A stretch of DNA of 34,005 nt from Rhodothermus sp. GTDB lineage: Bacteria > Bacteroidota > Rhodothermia > Rhodothermales > Rhodothermaceae. The position numbers were made by a program, and so were the translations under genes. The notes under the pieces are model-generated. The model had not been told where the DNA came from, ran no database searches, and was given only the letters and a program-made list of their open reading frames with translations. The stretch is from the NCBI GenBank assembly GCA_026989375.1, contig JALSJJ010000007.1, positions 1-34,005 of the forward strand. Direction: 5' to 3'. Of this stretch, positions 7,877 through 15,939 are shown piece after piece. Each line of letters opens with the position of its first letter. Positions within the stretch are counted from its first letter, which is position 1.

Positions 7877-8890
7877 ATGACCGCCTATGAGCTGACGCAG
7901 CATCTGCAGGCGCTGCTGAGAGCTACCGATAAAGATCGGCATTTCGTCCGCTATGTGTTCGTGCTGGCCCGGGCTTATGATCGGCTTGCTATCGAATTGA
8001 TAGAGGGACTCACCAGCCGTAATCTGACGCTGTTTTCTCGGAAGCACCATGCTGTTCGCGATGCCCTCTCTGAAGTGCGTCGGCAGAGTGAGAGCTTTCC
8101 GGTCGGTCAGATTTTTCATGAGTTGATTGAACTGCAGGAGGAGTTGCGTCGGTTGACCGGGCACTTTGCCGAATCCAGTCAGGAGCAAGAAGTGCTTCAG
8201 GGGATTGCGACCGAGCTGCACGGCTTTTATGAAGTTTTTGAACAGTTTGTGCGTACGGCCAGCGATAAGGCTTTTGGCGCGTTGATGCGTGCGGCCCATC
8301 AGCTTCATCTCCGCCTTCAGATGCTGCGTCAGGTGCTTCGGTTGATCTGTGGTGTGCTGGATACACCGGCGGACGTGCACGAAGGGTGCCGCTCTCTCAC
8401 GCTGCTATTTGACCGGGGAAGCGATTATGAACGGGTGGTGGGATATCTGCAGGCCCTGGAGGCAGCTTATCGCCATCTGGTAGCGCTCACCGGGATTACT
8501 GAACCGGGGCTATCCGTACAGCGCCTGGAAGCTGATGGACGGTTACGTGTCAGTGTGGAAGGGGCGGCCCGGCTGATTGAGGTGTTGACCGGGTTGCTGG
8601 AGCGCTACGTGATGTTTCGAATGCACCTGGATGGTTCGGCAGACGACCAGGTGGGCTATCGCGTCGGGGCTACCCAGTCGCTGATTAACCTGGTCGATGC
8701 ATTGAAGCAGGCCGGGTTGACTGAAATGCTGGACGATGAGCCGCGTCTGAAGCATTGTGCGCTGGATTTGTATCGGGAGCTGGAGGTGCTGGTGAGCGAT
8801 GGCGCTTTGTTGCAGATCAACGATTGGCACCTGGGTGACCTTTCGGCGTACCTCGTTGATGGCCGAACGCCTCACACCCTGACAGCCTGA
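7877..8890 (+). CDS. Unknown helix-rich 337-residue protein
   Basis: I do not recognise this protein. It has no signal peptide or membrane helix, and it is almost wholly amphipathic alpha-helical, with leucine-rich segments such as residues 75-160 (repeated LRRL, LQEEL and HLRLQMLRQVLRL patterns). Histidine and arginine are frequent and there is no recognisable nucleotide-binding or catalytic motif. Helical repeat or bundle folds (scaffold, adaptor) are the most natural reading. The ATG at 7877 has a clear GGAGG 6 nt upstream. The following unknown gene starts 5 bp after its stop, so they form one transcription unit, probably with the holin-like gene before them. Confidence 0.8.
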   Translation: MTAYELTQHLQALLRATDKDRHFVRYVFVLARAYDRLAIELIEGLTSRNLTLFSRKHHAVRDALSEVRRQSESFPVGQIFHELIELQEELRRLTGHFAESSQEQEVLQGIATELHGFYEVFEQFVRTASDKAFGALMRAAHQLHLRLQMLRQVLRLICGVLDTPADVHEGCRSLTLLFDRGSDYERVVGYLQALEAAYRHLVALTGITEPGLSVQRLEADGRLRVSVEGAARLIEVLTGLLERYVMFRMHLDGSADDQVGYRVGATQSLINLVDALKQAGLTEMLDDEPRLKHCALDLYRELEVLVSDGALLQINDWHLGDLSAYLVDGRTPHTLTA

Positions 8891-8895
8891 GATAC

Positions 8896-9336
8896 ATGGC
8901 AGTAACCAGTCCGCTACGGCGGGTTCGTCTGGAGCAAGCCCGGGTTCGTGCTGACCGACGTGCGGCGCTGGGGGAATTAAGCGAACGACTTTTCCTGCGG
9001 CGATCCTTTCTGCAGTTGAGGCCGGCCGATCAACGGTGGCAGCGGCCGGAGCTGGTGCAGTTGCTACGGCGACACAGTCAGCTTTATCGAACGATCAGCA
9101 CACCTTTCGATGGCCCTTTGCCCTTTGCGCTGGGGTACTTCCGGATTCGTGCCAATGAGCTGGAGCCTGTGGCCGAAGCGATTCCCCTTGAGGATCCCGA
9201 ACAGCTTGTCTGGTTGCTCAGCGAGTTTCTACAGCCTGGCGCCCGCTTCTGGGTAAAGGTGGGTGAAGCATGGCAGGGATGGCAGATCGTGGGAGAAGGA
9301 CAGATTCAAACCATTTCGGAGGTGCCTGAGAAGTAA
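8896..9336 (+). CDS. Unknown 146-residue protein
   Basis: I do not recognise this protein. The first 60 residues are very basic and arginine-rich (RRVRLEQARVRADRR and later LRRHSQLYR), with no signal peptide. The second half is acidic and tryptophan-containing (EAWQGWQIVGEGQ near the end). Its ATG lies 5 bp after the stop of the 337-residue helical protein, so the two are very probably co-translated and may interact. Its 3' end overlaps the convergent unknown gene by 31 bp, which is longer than the other tail overlaps here and hints that one of the two annotated ends might be unusual. Confidence 0.7.
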   Translation: MAVTSPLRRVRLEQARVRADRRAALGELSERLFLRRSFLQLRPADQRWQRPELVQLLRRHSQLYRTISTPFDGPLPFALGYFRIRANELEPVAEAIPLEDPEQLVWLLSEFLQPGARFWVKVGEAWQGWQIVGEGQIQTISEVPEK

Positions 9337-9947
9337 GCCTGAAGCAGCCGCAGCGCATGTTCCGGGGACATTTCTGCAGAAGGTTTCTGGTCGGGCAGCA
9401 GTACGATGGCCGTTTGACATCGTCCGGAGGGTGTCAGGTGGTCGCAGAGTCGGAGGGCCGGACAGCGTCCCTGAAAGGCCAGCATAGCGGTTACCTGGTG
9501 GGGGCGTCGGGGATAAGGATCGTCGGCTGGCAGCAAGCGCTGCAGGCGTTCAAGCGCCTGACGTAGGGTAGCAAGGGAGGGATCGGACAACGGGATAAAC
9601 AGATCGACGGTATGGTCCCGACCAAAGTCGATCTCTACTCGGCTGTAGTTGGGGGCGTCGGGTTGCCAGTTCAGGCGAAGACGGCCGCATCCCTGGGTGA
9701 GCCGGGTGATGGCTGTCGCCAGCTCATGAAAGCGGGTGGTCAGTTCGTCCTGAAGACGCTGGTAGGCAGCACTGAGGGCATACGGGTCAGCTTGCCCGGC
9801 AGCCTCCATGGCAGCCCGGTAGGAGGCTTCCTGCAGCCATTGCTGTAGCTCGGCGTCGGCGTTGAGCAAGGCCTCAATATGGCGAAGTGGCTGGTGGAGT
9901 ACGGGTTGCAGCAGGGCGATCCAGTCCTCGCGTGAGCGGTGTGGCAT
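9306..9947 (-). CDS. Unknown 213-residue protein with clustered cysteines
   Basis: I do not recognise this protein. It is cytoplasmic by composition, with a helical N-terminal half (residues 8-85) and a C-terminal alpha/beta-looking half containing VEIDFGRDHTVDLFIPL (about 104-120). Cysteines occur at 87, 162, 168 and 177; the last three (CPALRLC then GRC) could bind a metal or form a redox centre. It starts 3 bp after the TlpA-like lipoprotein stop, so it is the last gene of the ytxJ-tlpA-unknown operon, and a thiol-related role is possible but unsupported by homology. It overlaps the convergent gene by 31 bp. Confidence 0.7.
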   Translation of the reverse strand: MPHRSREDWIALLQPVLHQPLRHIEALLNADAELQQWLQEASYRAAMEAAGQADPYALSAAYQRLQDELTTRFHELATAITRLTQGCGRLRLNWQPDAPNYSRVEIDFGRDHTVDLFIPLSDPSLATLRQALERLQRLLPADDPYPRRPHQVTAMLAFQGRCPALRLCDHLTPSGRCQTAIVLLPDQKPSAEMSPEHALRLLQAYFSGTSEMV

Positions 9948-9950
9948 GGC

Positions 9951-10538
9951 TCAGGAGGCCGATTCGTTCAGCAGCGCTTCCAGTATCGGACGCATGGCTT
10001 CGGTTGGAAAGATGCCGAGCACCTGGTAGCGTATGCGTCCGCTCCGGTCAATAACCAGCGTGGTGGGCAGCGCCCAGACGCCGCCGTAGGTTTCGGAAAT
10101 CGACCCGTCGTCCAGCACAACGGGATAATTAATCTGAAAATCTTCAGCAAAAGGCGTGACCACCTCGGCCCCTCCTTCATCAACAGAAACTCCTACTACC
10201 AGCAGGCCCCGATCGCCCAGCTCGCGCTGCAACGCAATAAGATCGGGAATCTCTGTACGGCAGGGGGGACACCAGGTAGCCCAGAAGTTCAAGACAATGA
10301 CCGAGCCCCGGTGGGCACTCAGGCGAAAACTTGAGCCATCCAGGCGTGGCGCCTCGAAGTCAGGCGCTGGCCGAGGCGGTTGAATTGCTTCCACCCCGGG
10401 CAGCAAAACCTGCTGCGAGAGGGCCACCTGCTCGGACGACTTTGATCGACAACCGACCAGCAGCAGACTACCGAGCAAGGTGATCGGAAGTATCCAGATG
10501 GTCCAGCCTCTGGTTGAGTGCATCCAGGGTAATCGCAT
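9951..10538 (-). CDS. TlpA-like thioredoxin lipoprotein
   Basis: A 195-residue extracytoplasmic thioredoxin-fold protein. A lipoprotein signal ends in LLLVGC with C30 as the probable lipidated residue. The thioredoxin domain (about 57-190) has the CPPC active site, C90 and C93 in FWATWCPPCRTEIPDL, and the cis-proline loop WALPTTLVID. TlpA/ResA proteins reduce disulfides in the periplasm, often for cytochrome c or oxidase maturation. The start is uncertain: ATG at 10538 or a second ATG at 10523, neither with a clear ribosome binding site. In both cases the start lies inside ytxJ (56-71 bp overlap), so translation is probably coupled. Confidence 0.9.
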   Translation of the reverse strand: MRLPWMHSTRGWTIWILPITLLGSLLLVGCRSKSSEQVALSQQVLLPGVEAIQPPRPAPDFEAPRLDGSSFRLSAHRGSVIVLNFWATWCPPCRTEIPDLIALQRELGDRGLLVVGVSVDEGGAEVVTPFAEDFQINYPVVLDDGSISETYGGVWALPTTLVIDRSGRIRYQVLGIFPTEAMRPILEALLNESAS

Positions 10539-10848
10539 AGTGGGAAGCGTGAAAGATTACCTGTCCCTGATAAATTACAAAAGCCTGGGGACTTTCATGG
10601 CGAACGCCCAGGCGGCGAGCGACCGCATCGGAAACTGGACGTGCCGTCTGTACCACGATCTCGTAGACCGGTACGGATCGGCTGGCGGCCAGTTGCAAGA
10701 GGATCTTCCGCACATGGTGACTGATGCCACAGTGCCGACTGTGCTTGAACAGCACGATCGGCTCCTGATAGGAGTGGGCCAGGGCGGCTTCCAGCTCCGC
10801 TTCGTCAGTTACAGGAGTGAGCAAAAACTTCGGTATTTCTGCGGGCAT
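10468..10848 (-). CDS. ytxJ: YtxJ-type bacillithiol-system monothiol protein
   Basis: A 126-residue glutaredoxin/thioredoxin-like protein of the DUF2847 (YtxJ) family. FKHSRHCGIS holds the single active-site cysteine C40, ESPQAFVIYQGQ holds the cis-proline (P87), and FHASHYAIT is the characteristic family tail. The family co-occurs with bacillithiol synthesis and is thought to act as a bacilliredoxin-like monothiol protein on S-bacillithiolated targets. I preferred the ATG at 10848, which has AAGGA 11 nt upstream, to a TTG 30 bp further out. It is the first gene of an operon whose next gene, the TlpA-like lipoprotein, begins inside it, tying cytosolic and periplasmic thiol chemistry together. 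Confidence 0.88.
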   Translation of the reverse strand: MPAEIPKFLLTPVTDEAELEAALAHSYQEPIVLFKHSRHCGISHHVRKILLQLAASRSVPVYEIVVQTARPVSDAVARRLGVRHESPQAFVIYQGQVIFHASHYAITLDALNQRLDHLDTSDHLAR

Positions 10849-11007
10849 TGCGTGAAAAGTCCTTGATGGGTAGGGCAAAAAAATGAAAACGCATCGGTCG
10901 GAACATCGGATCTTGACAGTGCTACCTTTCGTTGCGACGCGCGCGTAAGACGTTCTTAGCAGGCTTTCGTTTCGTGTTACAGAAATTTGAAATTGAAGTG
11001 GTCAACG

Positions 11008-12825
11008 ATGCAGACGGGAGCTGAACACGTTCGCTGGGATCTGACCGATCTGTATTCAGACGAGGACGCGCTGCGACAGGATCTAAAGCAGGCGCTGGCC
11101 GAGGCCGATGCATTTGCCCGCGAATACCATGGCCGGATCGGCTCGCTGAATGCCCGGGGACTGGCTGCAGCATTGCGTCGTTACGAAGCGATTCTGGACC
11201 GGCTGGGCCGCGCCTACACGTATGCTTATCTGCACTGGAGTACCAATACGGAGGATCCGGCCCGTGGTGCGCTGCTGCAGTATGTGCGGGAGCGTTACAC
11301 CCAGGCAACGCAACAACTGCTGTTTCTGGAGCTGGAGTGGGCAGCTATCGATCCGAACCGTGCCCGAAGGCTCCTAACAACCCGAGCGCTGCGGCCTTAT
11401 CGGCACTATCTGGAACTGCAGCAACGGCTACGTCCGCATCTGCTCAGCGAACCAGAAGAGAAGATCCTGGCCGAAAAACGGGTGACCGGCCGGGATGCCT
11501 GGAGCCGCTTTTTTGACGAGCTACTCAGCAGTCTTCGCTTCGAGCTGGATGGCCAGCGATTGACCGAGCAGGAGGTGCTGGCCAGACTCTATGACTCGGA
11601 TCGCGAGGTGCGGCGGAAGGCGGCACTGGCCTTTACGGAAGGGCTGAAGCCTCGCATCCGAGAGCTTACCTACATCTTCAATACCGTCCTGGCCGACAAG
11701 GCTTCCGAAGACCGGTTGCGTGGCTACCGGACCTGGCTCGAGAGCCGTAACCTGGCCAACGAGGTCAGCGACGAGATGGTCGAAGCGCTGATTCGGTCAG
11801 TTACTGAGCGCTACGACCTGGTAGCCCGTTTCTACGAGCTCAAGCGCCGTTTGCTGGGGCTGGATGCGCTGTACGATTATGACCGGTATGCTCCGCTGAA
11901 AGAGGCCAGCACGCGCTATCGCTGGGAAGAGGCGCGTGCGCTCGTTGAGGAAGCGTACCGGACCTTTCATCCACGCATGGGTGAGATCGTCGCGCAATTT
12001 TTTGAGCGCCGCTGGATCGATGCGGCCATGACACCAGGCAAACGAAGCGGTGCATTCAGTCACGGGGCCGTCCCCAGTGCGCATCCATACATCCTGCTCA
12101 ACTACACGGGCACGATTCGCGACGTGCAAACGCTGGCGCACGAGCTCGGGCACGGCGTGCACCAGTACCTGTCGCGTAAGCAAGGCCTCTTGCAGGCCGA
12201 TACGCCGCTCACAACGGCCGAGACGGCCTCTGTTTTCGGGGAAATGCTGGTCTTCGAGCGGCTGATGACGCTCGAAGCAGATCCGTCTAACCGGCTGGCC
12301 ATGCTGATGGGCAAGATCGATGATACAATGGCTACCGTCTTTCGGCAGGTAGCCATGAACCGCTTTGAAGATCGTATGCACAACGCCCGACGTCAGCAGG
12401 GTGAACTTTCGGTAGAAGCCTTTTGCGATTTCTGGATTGAGACGCAGCAGGCCATGTTTCGAGGGAGCGTTACGCTGGGGGAACACTATCGCTACTGGTG
12501 GAGCTATATCCCCCATTTCATCCACACGCCGGGCTACGTATATGCCTATGCGTTTGGTGAACTGCTGGTGCTGGCACTTTTTGCTCGCTACCGTCAGGAG
12601 GGGCCTGATTTTGTCGAACGCTATCTGCAGTTGCTGGAAGCCGGCGGTTCGGACTGGCCGCATGTGCTGGTTGGCCGCTTGGGTGTGGATTTGACCGACC
12701 CACAGTTCTGGCACGAAGGGCTGCAAGCGATCGAAGACCTGATCGCGCAGGCTGAAGCGCTTGCCACCCGGGTGCAGGAGGAGCCGGCTGTCTCGCAATT
12801 GACAGGCAGCACGCCTGGAGGATAA
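11008..12825 (+). CDS. pepF: M3-family oligoendopeptidase F
   Basis: A 605-residue cytoplasmic zinc oligopeptidase. The gluzincin site is complete: HELGHGVHQ at residues 378-386 (H378, E379, H382) and the third ligand in TTAETASVFGE (E405). The N-terminal region (about 10-190) is the helical oligopeptidase domain, and YIPHFIHTPGYVYAYAFG near 505-522 is the conserved substrate-binding C-terminal segment of PepF-like M3 enzymes. It cleaves short peptides (roughly 7-17 residues) during peptide use or turnover. I chose the ATG at 11008, because the frame upstream starts only with TTG and adds 7 residues. A short gap of 27 bp links it to the following secreted protein gene. Confidence 0.93.
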   Translation: MQTGAEHVRWDLTDLYSDEDALRQDLKQALAEADAFAREYHGRIGSLNARGLAAALRRYEAILDRLGRAYTYAYLHWSTNTEDPARGALLQYVRERYTQATQQLLFLELEWAAIDPNRARRLLTTRALRPYRHYLELQQRLRPHLLSEPEEKILAEKRVTGRDAWSRFFDELLSSLRFELDGQRLTEQEVLARLYDSDREVRRKAALAFTEGLKPRIRELTYIFNTVLADKASEDRLRGYRTWLESRNLANEVSDEMVEALIRSVTERYDLVARFYELKRRLLGLDALYDYDRYAPLKEASTRYRWEEARALVEEAYRTFHPRMGEIVAQFFERRWIDAAMTPGKRSGAFSHGAVPSAHPYILLNYTGTIRDVQTLAHELGHGVHQYLSRKQGLLQADTPLTTAETASVFGEMLVFERLMTLEADPSNRLAMLMGKIDDTMATVFRQVAMNRFEDRMHNARRQQGELSVEAFCDFWIETQQAMFRGSVTLGEHYRYWWSYIPHFIHTPGYVYAYAFGELLVLALFARYRQEGPDFVERYLQLLEAGGSDWPHVLVGRLGVDLTDPQFWHEGLQAIEDLIAQAEALATRVQEEPAVSQLTGSTPGG

Positions 12826-12852
12826 TGCTAAAAAAACAGACGGGAGGGCGCT

Positions 12853-14706
12853 ATGAAAAAGACATACTATCAACTCGGAATAATGCTGGTGGTCGGGCTG
12901 CTGCTAAGTGGAGGGAGCGTGCAGGCTCAGTTTGCCGGCTTCGAAGTCGTCGCTTCCAACCCCGCACCGGGAGCTACCGGCGTGCCTCGGGAAACTGTCA
13001 TTTCGTTTACCTTTTCAACGCCGTTTCCAGATTCAGTGCAGGCGTCGGGATTGGACTCCCTGCTGGGCATCGGATTGGGGGTACATCCATGTGATCAGAT
13101 TCTGGTAGGCGGGGTTTCTCCCTGCACGCAGCCCATGCAGGGCGTGATCAGCGAAGACAGGCGCACCATTTCCTTTTCGGTAACGCACCTATCACAGACC
13201 ACGTACACCTGGACGGTGCCGGAGCTGATTGTTTCGGATACCGTAGTGGCCTTCAGAACGTACTTCCTGAAGTATGCAACCGCAGAGACGCTCGGTGGGA
13301 TGACGGTCCAGGGCTCGGTGCTGCTGGCAGCAATGGGAGCGGGGATGGGGTCCGAGGTCCCTGCGAAGAACCAGATGCAGGCGGACAGTTGGGCTGCGTC
13401 GATTCGGACGCTGGTGCGTCCCTACGTGCCGGGATGGGATCGGGTTATCCCTTCGCTGATGGACCCGATCGTGCAGGCCGTACGCTCGCCAGACGCACAC
13501 AGGCGACGTGCTTCGGAAGCGCAGCAGGTCGATCCAACCGGCATGATAGTAGCCCTATTGGATCGCTACGGGGATCCAGCCGGCGGCGCGGTGGTGACGA
13601 CCGAGGGAACGTTTCACATCTCCAATGTGGCGGATGGGTGGTATACGCCGCAGGCTATTCTGCTCCATTATGATCGGGTAAATGGCCAGCTCCGGATAGG
13701 GTTTGCTATGCTGGATGCGGATATGGACGGCGTAGCCGACTCGATTCAGGTAAGTGGTAGCGACATATCTGGACTGATGCTGACCGGACAGGGTATTGTA
13801 CTGGAGCGCATCACCGCACTGAACCAACTGGAGACGGCCAGCATGATGGCAGCCGCTATGCTGGAAGGATCGGCCAGCCTGATCGGAATAGCTACGGCCT
13901 CGCTGCCCCTTTTGGAAGGGGGACCCGACGGCAAGGCGCTGCTCTGGGTTTATCTCTTTGCGGGTAGCGGTGAAGATCCGCAGATCTTACTGCTCATACA
14001 GGGGTCTTCGGGGCCGTTACTGCCCTTGCCGCTTGGCGCGGCTTCGACGCTGAATCTTCCGGTTCCGTTTTCTGCGCTACCTGACGTTTTTGTGGATAGC
14101 GATATCGCTGTAGCGGCAGCCGAAGCCGGGGGCGGTACCGATTTTCGCGCAATGGCTAACAACGAGGTGGTAATCGCCATGCTGGCCGGGCTTTTTGGAC
14201 CATTGAGCGAGATGGCAGAGTTCGTGTACAGCGATCCGAGTGTAGCCGTATGGGTGGTGGCCTACCTGCGCCTGGACCGGCTGAATTACCTGGCCGATTC
14301 ACTTACCGGGACGATTCCCGCCAAGCAGCCGGAAGTGGAGGTGGGGCGCGTGTTCTATGTGGATATGCGAGATGGAACGCTGTTGGGCAGCCGCTCCATG
14401 GTGCGGACGACGTCCGTCGAGCCATTACCGGGCGAGCCACCCCGACAGTTCGCACTGGAGCCCAACTATCCGAATCCGTTCCGTACCGAGACGGCTATTC
14501 CGTTCACCCTGATGCAGAGCAGTCCGGTTCGCGTGGAGGTGTTCAACCTGCTGGGACAACGAGTGGCCACGCTGTTTGACGGCCTGCTGCCTGCCGGGCG
14601 CTATGTGATCCGATGGGTGGCGGCAGATCAACCGGCTGGTTTTTATCTGGTACGCGTGCAGGCGGGAGGACGTCAGCTCAGCCGTGTGGTGATGCGTCAG
14701 CGATAG
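12853..14706 (+). CDS. Secreted Ig-like protein with type IX-like C-terminal sorting domain
   Basis: A 617-residue exported protein. The signal peptide covers about residues 1-25 (GIMLVVGLLLSGG then VQAQ). Next comes an SbsA/Big_5-like Ig domain (about 30-120), recognisable from NPAPGATGVPRETVISFTFS. The middle (about 150-500) is Gly/Ala/Val-rich and unfamiliar. The last 87 residues have the C-terminal domain pattern of type IX secretion cargo and FlgD-like Ig repeats: YPNPF at 539-543, VFNLLGQRV at 563-571, and GFYLVRVQAGGRQLSRVVMRQR-like ending. This suggests export and attachment to, or release from, the outer membrane. A GGGAGGG ribosome binding site precedes the ATG. The gene probably shares a transcript with pepF and ends at a strong terminator. 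Confidence 0.85.
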   Translation: MKKTYYQLGIMLVVGLLLSGGSVQAQFAGFEVVASNPAPGATGVPRETVISFTFSTPFPDSVQASGLDSLLGIGLGVHPCDQILVGGVSPCTQPMQGVISEDRRTISFSVTHLSQTTYTWTVPELIVSDTVVAFRTYFLKYATAETLGGMTVQGSVLLAAMGAGMGSEVPAKNQMQADSWAASIRTLVRPYVPGWDRVIPSLMDPIVQAVRSPDAHRRRASEAQQVDPTGMIVALLDRYGDPAGGAVVTTEGTFHISNVADGWYTPQAILLHYDRVNGQLRIGFAMLDADMDGVADSIQVSGSDISGLMLTGQGIVLERITALNQLETASMMAAAMLEGSASLIGIATASLPLLEGGPDGKALLWVYLFAGSGEDPQILLLIQGSSGPLLPLPLGAASTLNLPVPFSALPDVFVDSDIAVAAAEAGGGTDFRAMANNEVVIAMLAGLFGPLSEMAEFVYSDPSVAVWVVAYLRLDRLNYLADSLTGTIPAKQPEVEVGRVFYVDMRDGTLLGSRSMVRTTSVEPLPGEPPRQFALEPNYPNPFRTETAIPFTLMQSSPVRVEVFNLLGQRVATLFDGLLPAGRYVIRWVAADQPAGFYLVRVQAGGRQLSRVVMRQR

Positions 14707-14738
14707 GAAAACAATTCAGTCATAAAACGTTGTACAGG

Positions 14739-14770
14739 CAGGCGACTCCGACCGGGTCGCCTGTCTTTTT
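14739..14770 (+). terminator. Rho-independent terminator
   Basis: CAGGCGAC and GTCGCCTG form a perfect 8-bp GC-rich stem (14739-14746 with 14756-14763) around a 9-nt loop, followed directly by TCTTTTT. It lies 33 bp after the stop of the secreted sorting-domain protein and 36 bp before the RuBisCO-like gene. It is the clearest terminator in the window and sets the RuBisCO-like gene apart as its own transcription unit. Confidence 0.9.
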
Positions 14771-14805
14771 CCCCGGGTGTTCACGGAAACAGCGGATTCG
14801 CATTT

Positions 14806-15939
14806 ATGGAAAGCAAACTGCAAGTCGTTTATCGTCTGACAGTTCCGGTAGAGGAACAGGGGGCGTTTGCGCGGGCGTTGCTGCTGGAACAGACCGTGGA
14901 GACACCGGAAGAGGTGGCGCTGCGGGTGCCGGCAGTCCGGGAGCGCCTGATGGGTGAGATTGTGGAGCTGGAGCCACTGGAAGGCGGTGGAGCGCGGCTG
15001 GCGCTGCAACTGCCCGTAGAGACGGCCGCAGTAGATCCGGCGCAGTTCCTGAACGTGCTGTTCGGTAATGCCTCGTTGCACGATCAGGTATTGCTGGAGG
15101 ATTTTGAGTTGCCGCCAACGCTTATGGCGCATTTTCCGGGTCCCCGGTTTGGCATTGAGGGAGTTCGGAAATGGCTGGGAGTGCCGGATCGGCCGTTGAC
15201 GGCTTCGGCGCTGAAGCCCGTGGGGCTTTCGATGGACGAGCTGGTGGTGCTCTGTCGAAGCCTGGCTGAAGGGGGCATCGACCTGATCAAAGACGATCAC
15301 TACTGGGGCGATCATTCGTTCGCTCCATTTGAGCAGCGCGTGCGGCGCTGCCAGGAGGTGGTGCAGGAAGTCTCAGCGCGGGCCGGCCGGCGTATCGTGT
15401 ATGCGCCGAGCCTGTCGGGCACACCTTCCGAGGTGTTGCGGCAGGCGGAGATTGCACAACGCTATGGGGTAGGAGCTGTGCTGGTAGCGCCTATGTTACT
15501 GGGCCTGCCGTTTTTCTATGAGTTAGTTACGCGCTATCTGGAGGTTCCTGTACTGGCCCATCCCAGCTTTGCCGGAGCGCAGCGCATCCGTCCAGAAACG
15601 CTGCTGGGGAAACTGTTCCGCCTCTTCGGGGCAGACATGGTCATTTTCCCGAGCTTTGGTGGGCGGTTCAGCTATAGCCGGGCCACCTGCCGGAAGCTGG
15701 CCGAGCAGGCACGTCGGCCCTGGGGCGCTTATCGGCCTGCATTGCCGTTGCCGGCCGGCGGTATGCAGGTGGAGCGGGCGCGTGAGCTGATCGAGTTTTT
15801 TGGCCGCGATGTCATGCTGCTTATCGGAGGCAGTCTGTTACGGGCGCATCCGGGGCCGGAACTGACCGCCCGGGCACGTGCGCTGGTCGAGAGTGTCGTT
15901 GAAGCCGCTGCTGCGCTTTCCAATTCGGATGCTATCTAA
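14806..15939 (+). CDS. RuBisCO-like protein (form IV)
   Basis: A 377-residue protein with the RuBisCO large-subunit fold: N-terminal alpha/beta domain (about 1-125) and TIM barrel (126-377). By hand alignment, several catalytic positions are kept: N88 (N123 of spinach), K137 (K175), K162 (carbamylated K201), D164 (D203), H252 (H294) and GG at 341-342. Others differ: V139 for K177, H165 for E204, A317 for S379, and the loop-6 region reads FPSFGGRFSYS without the catalytic lysine 334. Such changes rule out normal carboxylation of ribulose bisphosphate and mark a RuBisCO-like protein, probably an enolase/isomerase or decarboxylase on a sugar-phosphate-like substrate. No methionine-salvage or apiose genes adjoin it. 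A terminator precedes it and it ends in a 4-bp overlap with the convergent M24 peptidase. Confidence 0.93.
   Translation: MESKLQVVYRLTVPVEEQGAFARALLLEQTVETPEEVALRVPAVRERLMGEIVELEPLEGGGARLALQLPVETAAVDPAQFLNVLFGNASLHDQVLLEDFELPPTLMAHFPGPRFGIEGVRKWLGVPDRPLTASALKPVGLSMDELVVLCRSLAEGGIDLIKDDHYWGDHSFAPFEQRVRRCQEVVQEVSARAGRRIVYAPSLSGTPSEVLRQAEIAQRYGVGAVLVAPMLLGLPFFYELVTRYLEVPVLAHPSFAGAQRIRPETLLGKLFRLFGADMVIFPSFGGRFSYSRATCRKLAEQARRPWGAYRPALPLPAGGMQVERARELIEFFGRDVMLLIGGSLLRAHPGPELTARARALVESVVEAAAALSNSDAI

Noticed and set aside
10913-10918. Perfect TTGACA upstream of pepF
   Set aside because: No -10-like hexamer lies 16-19 nt downstream, so I did not call a sigma-70 promoter.
11797-12873. Long minus-strand open frame (358 codons) opposite pepF
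   Set aside because: It lies antisense to a well-supported M3 peptidase with a complete zinc site. Its translation shows no domain and has the composition of a mirror frame.
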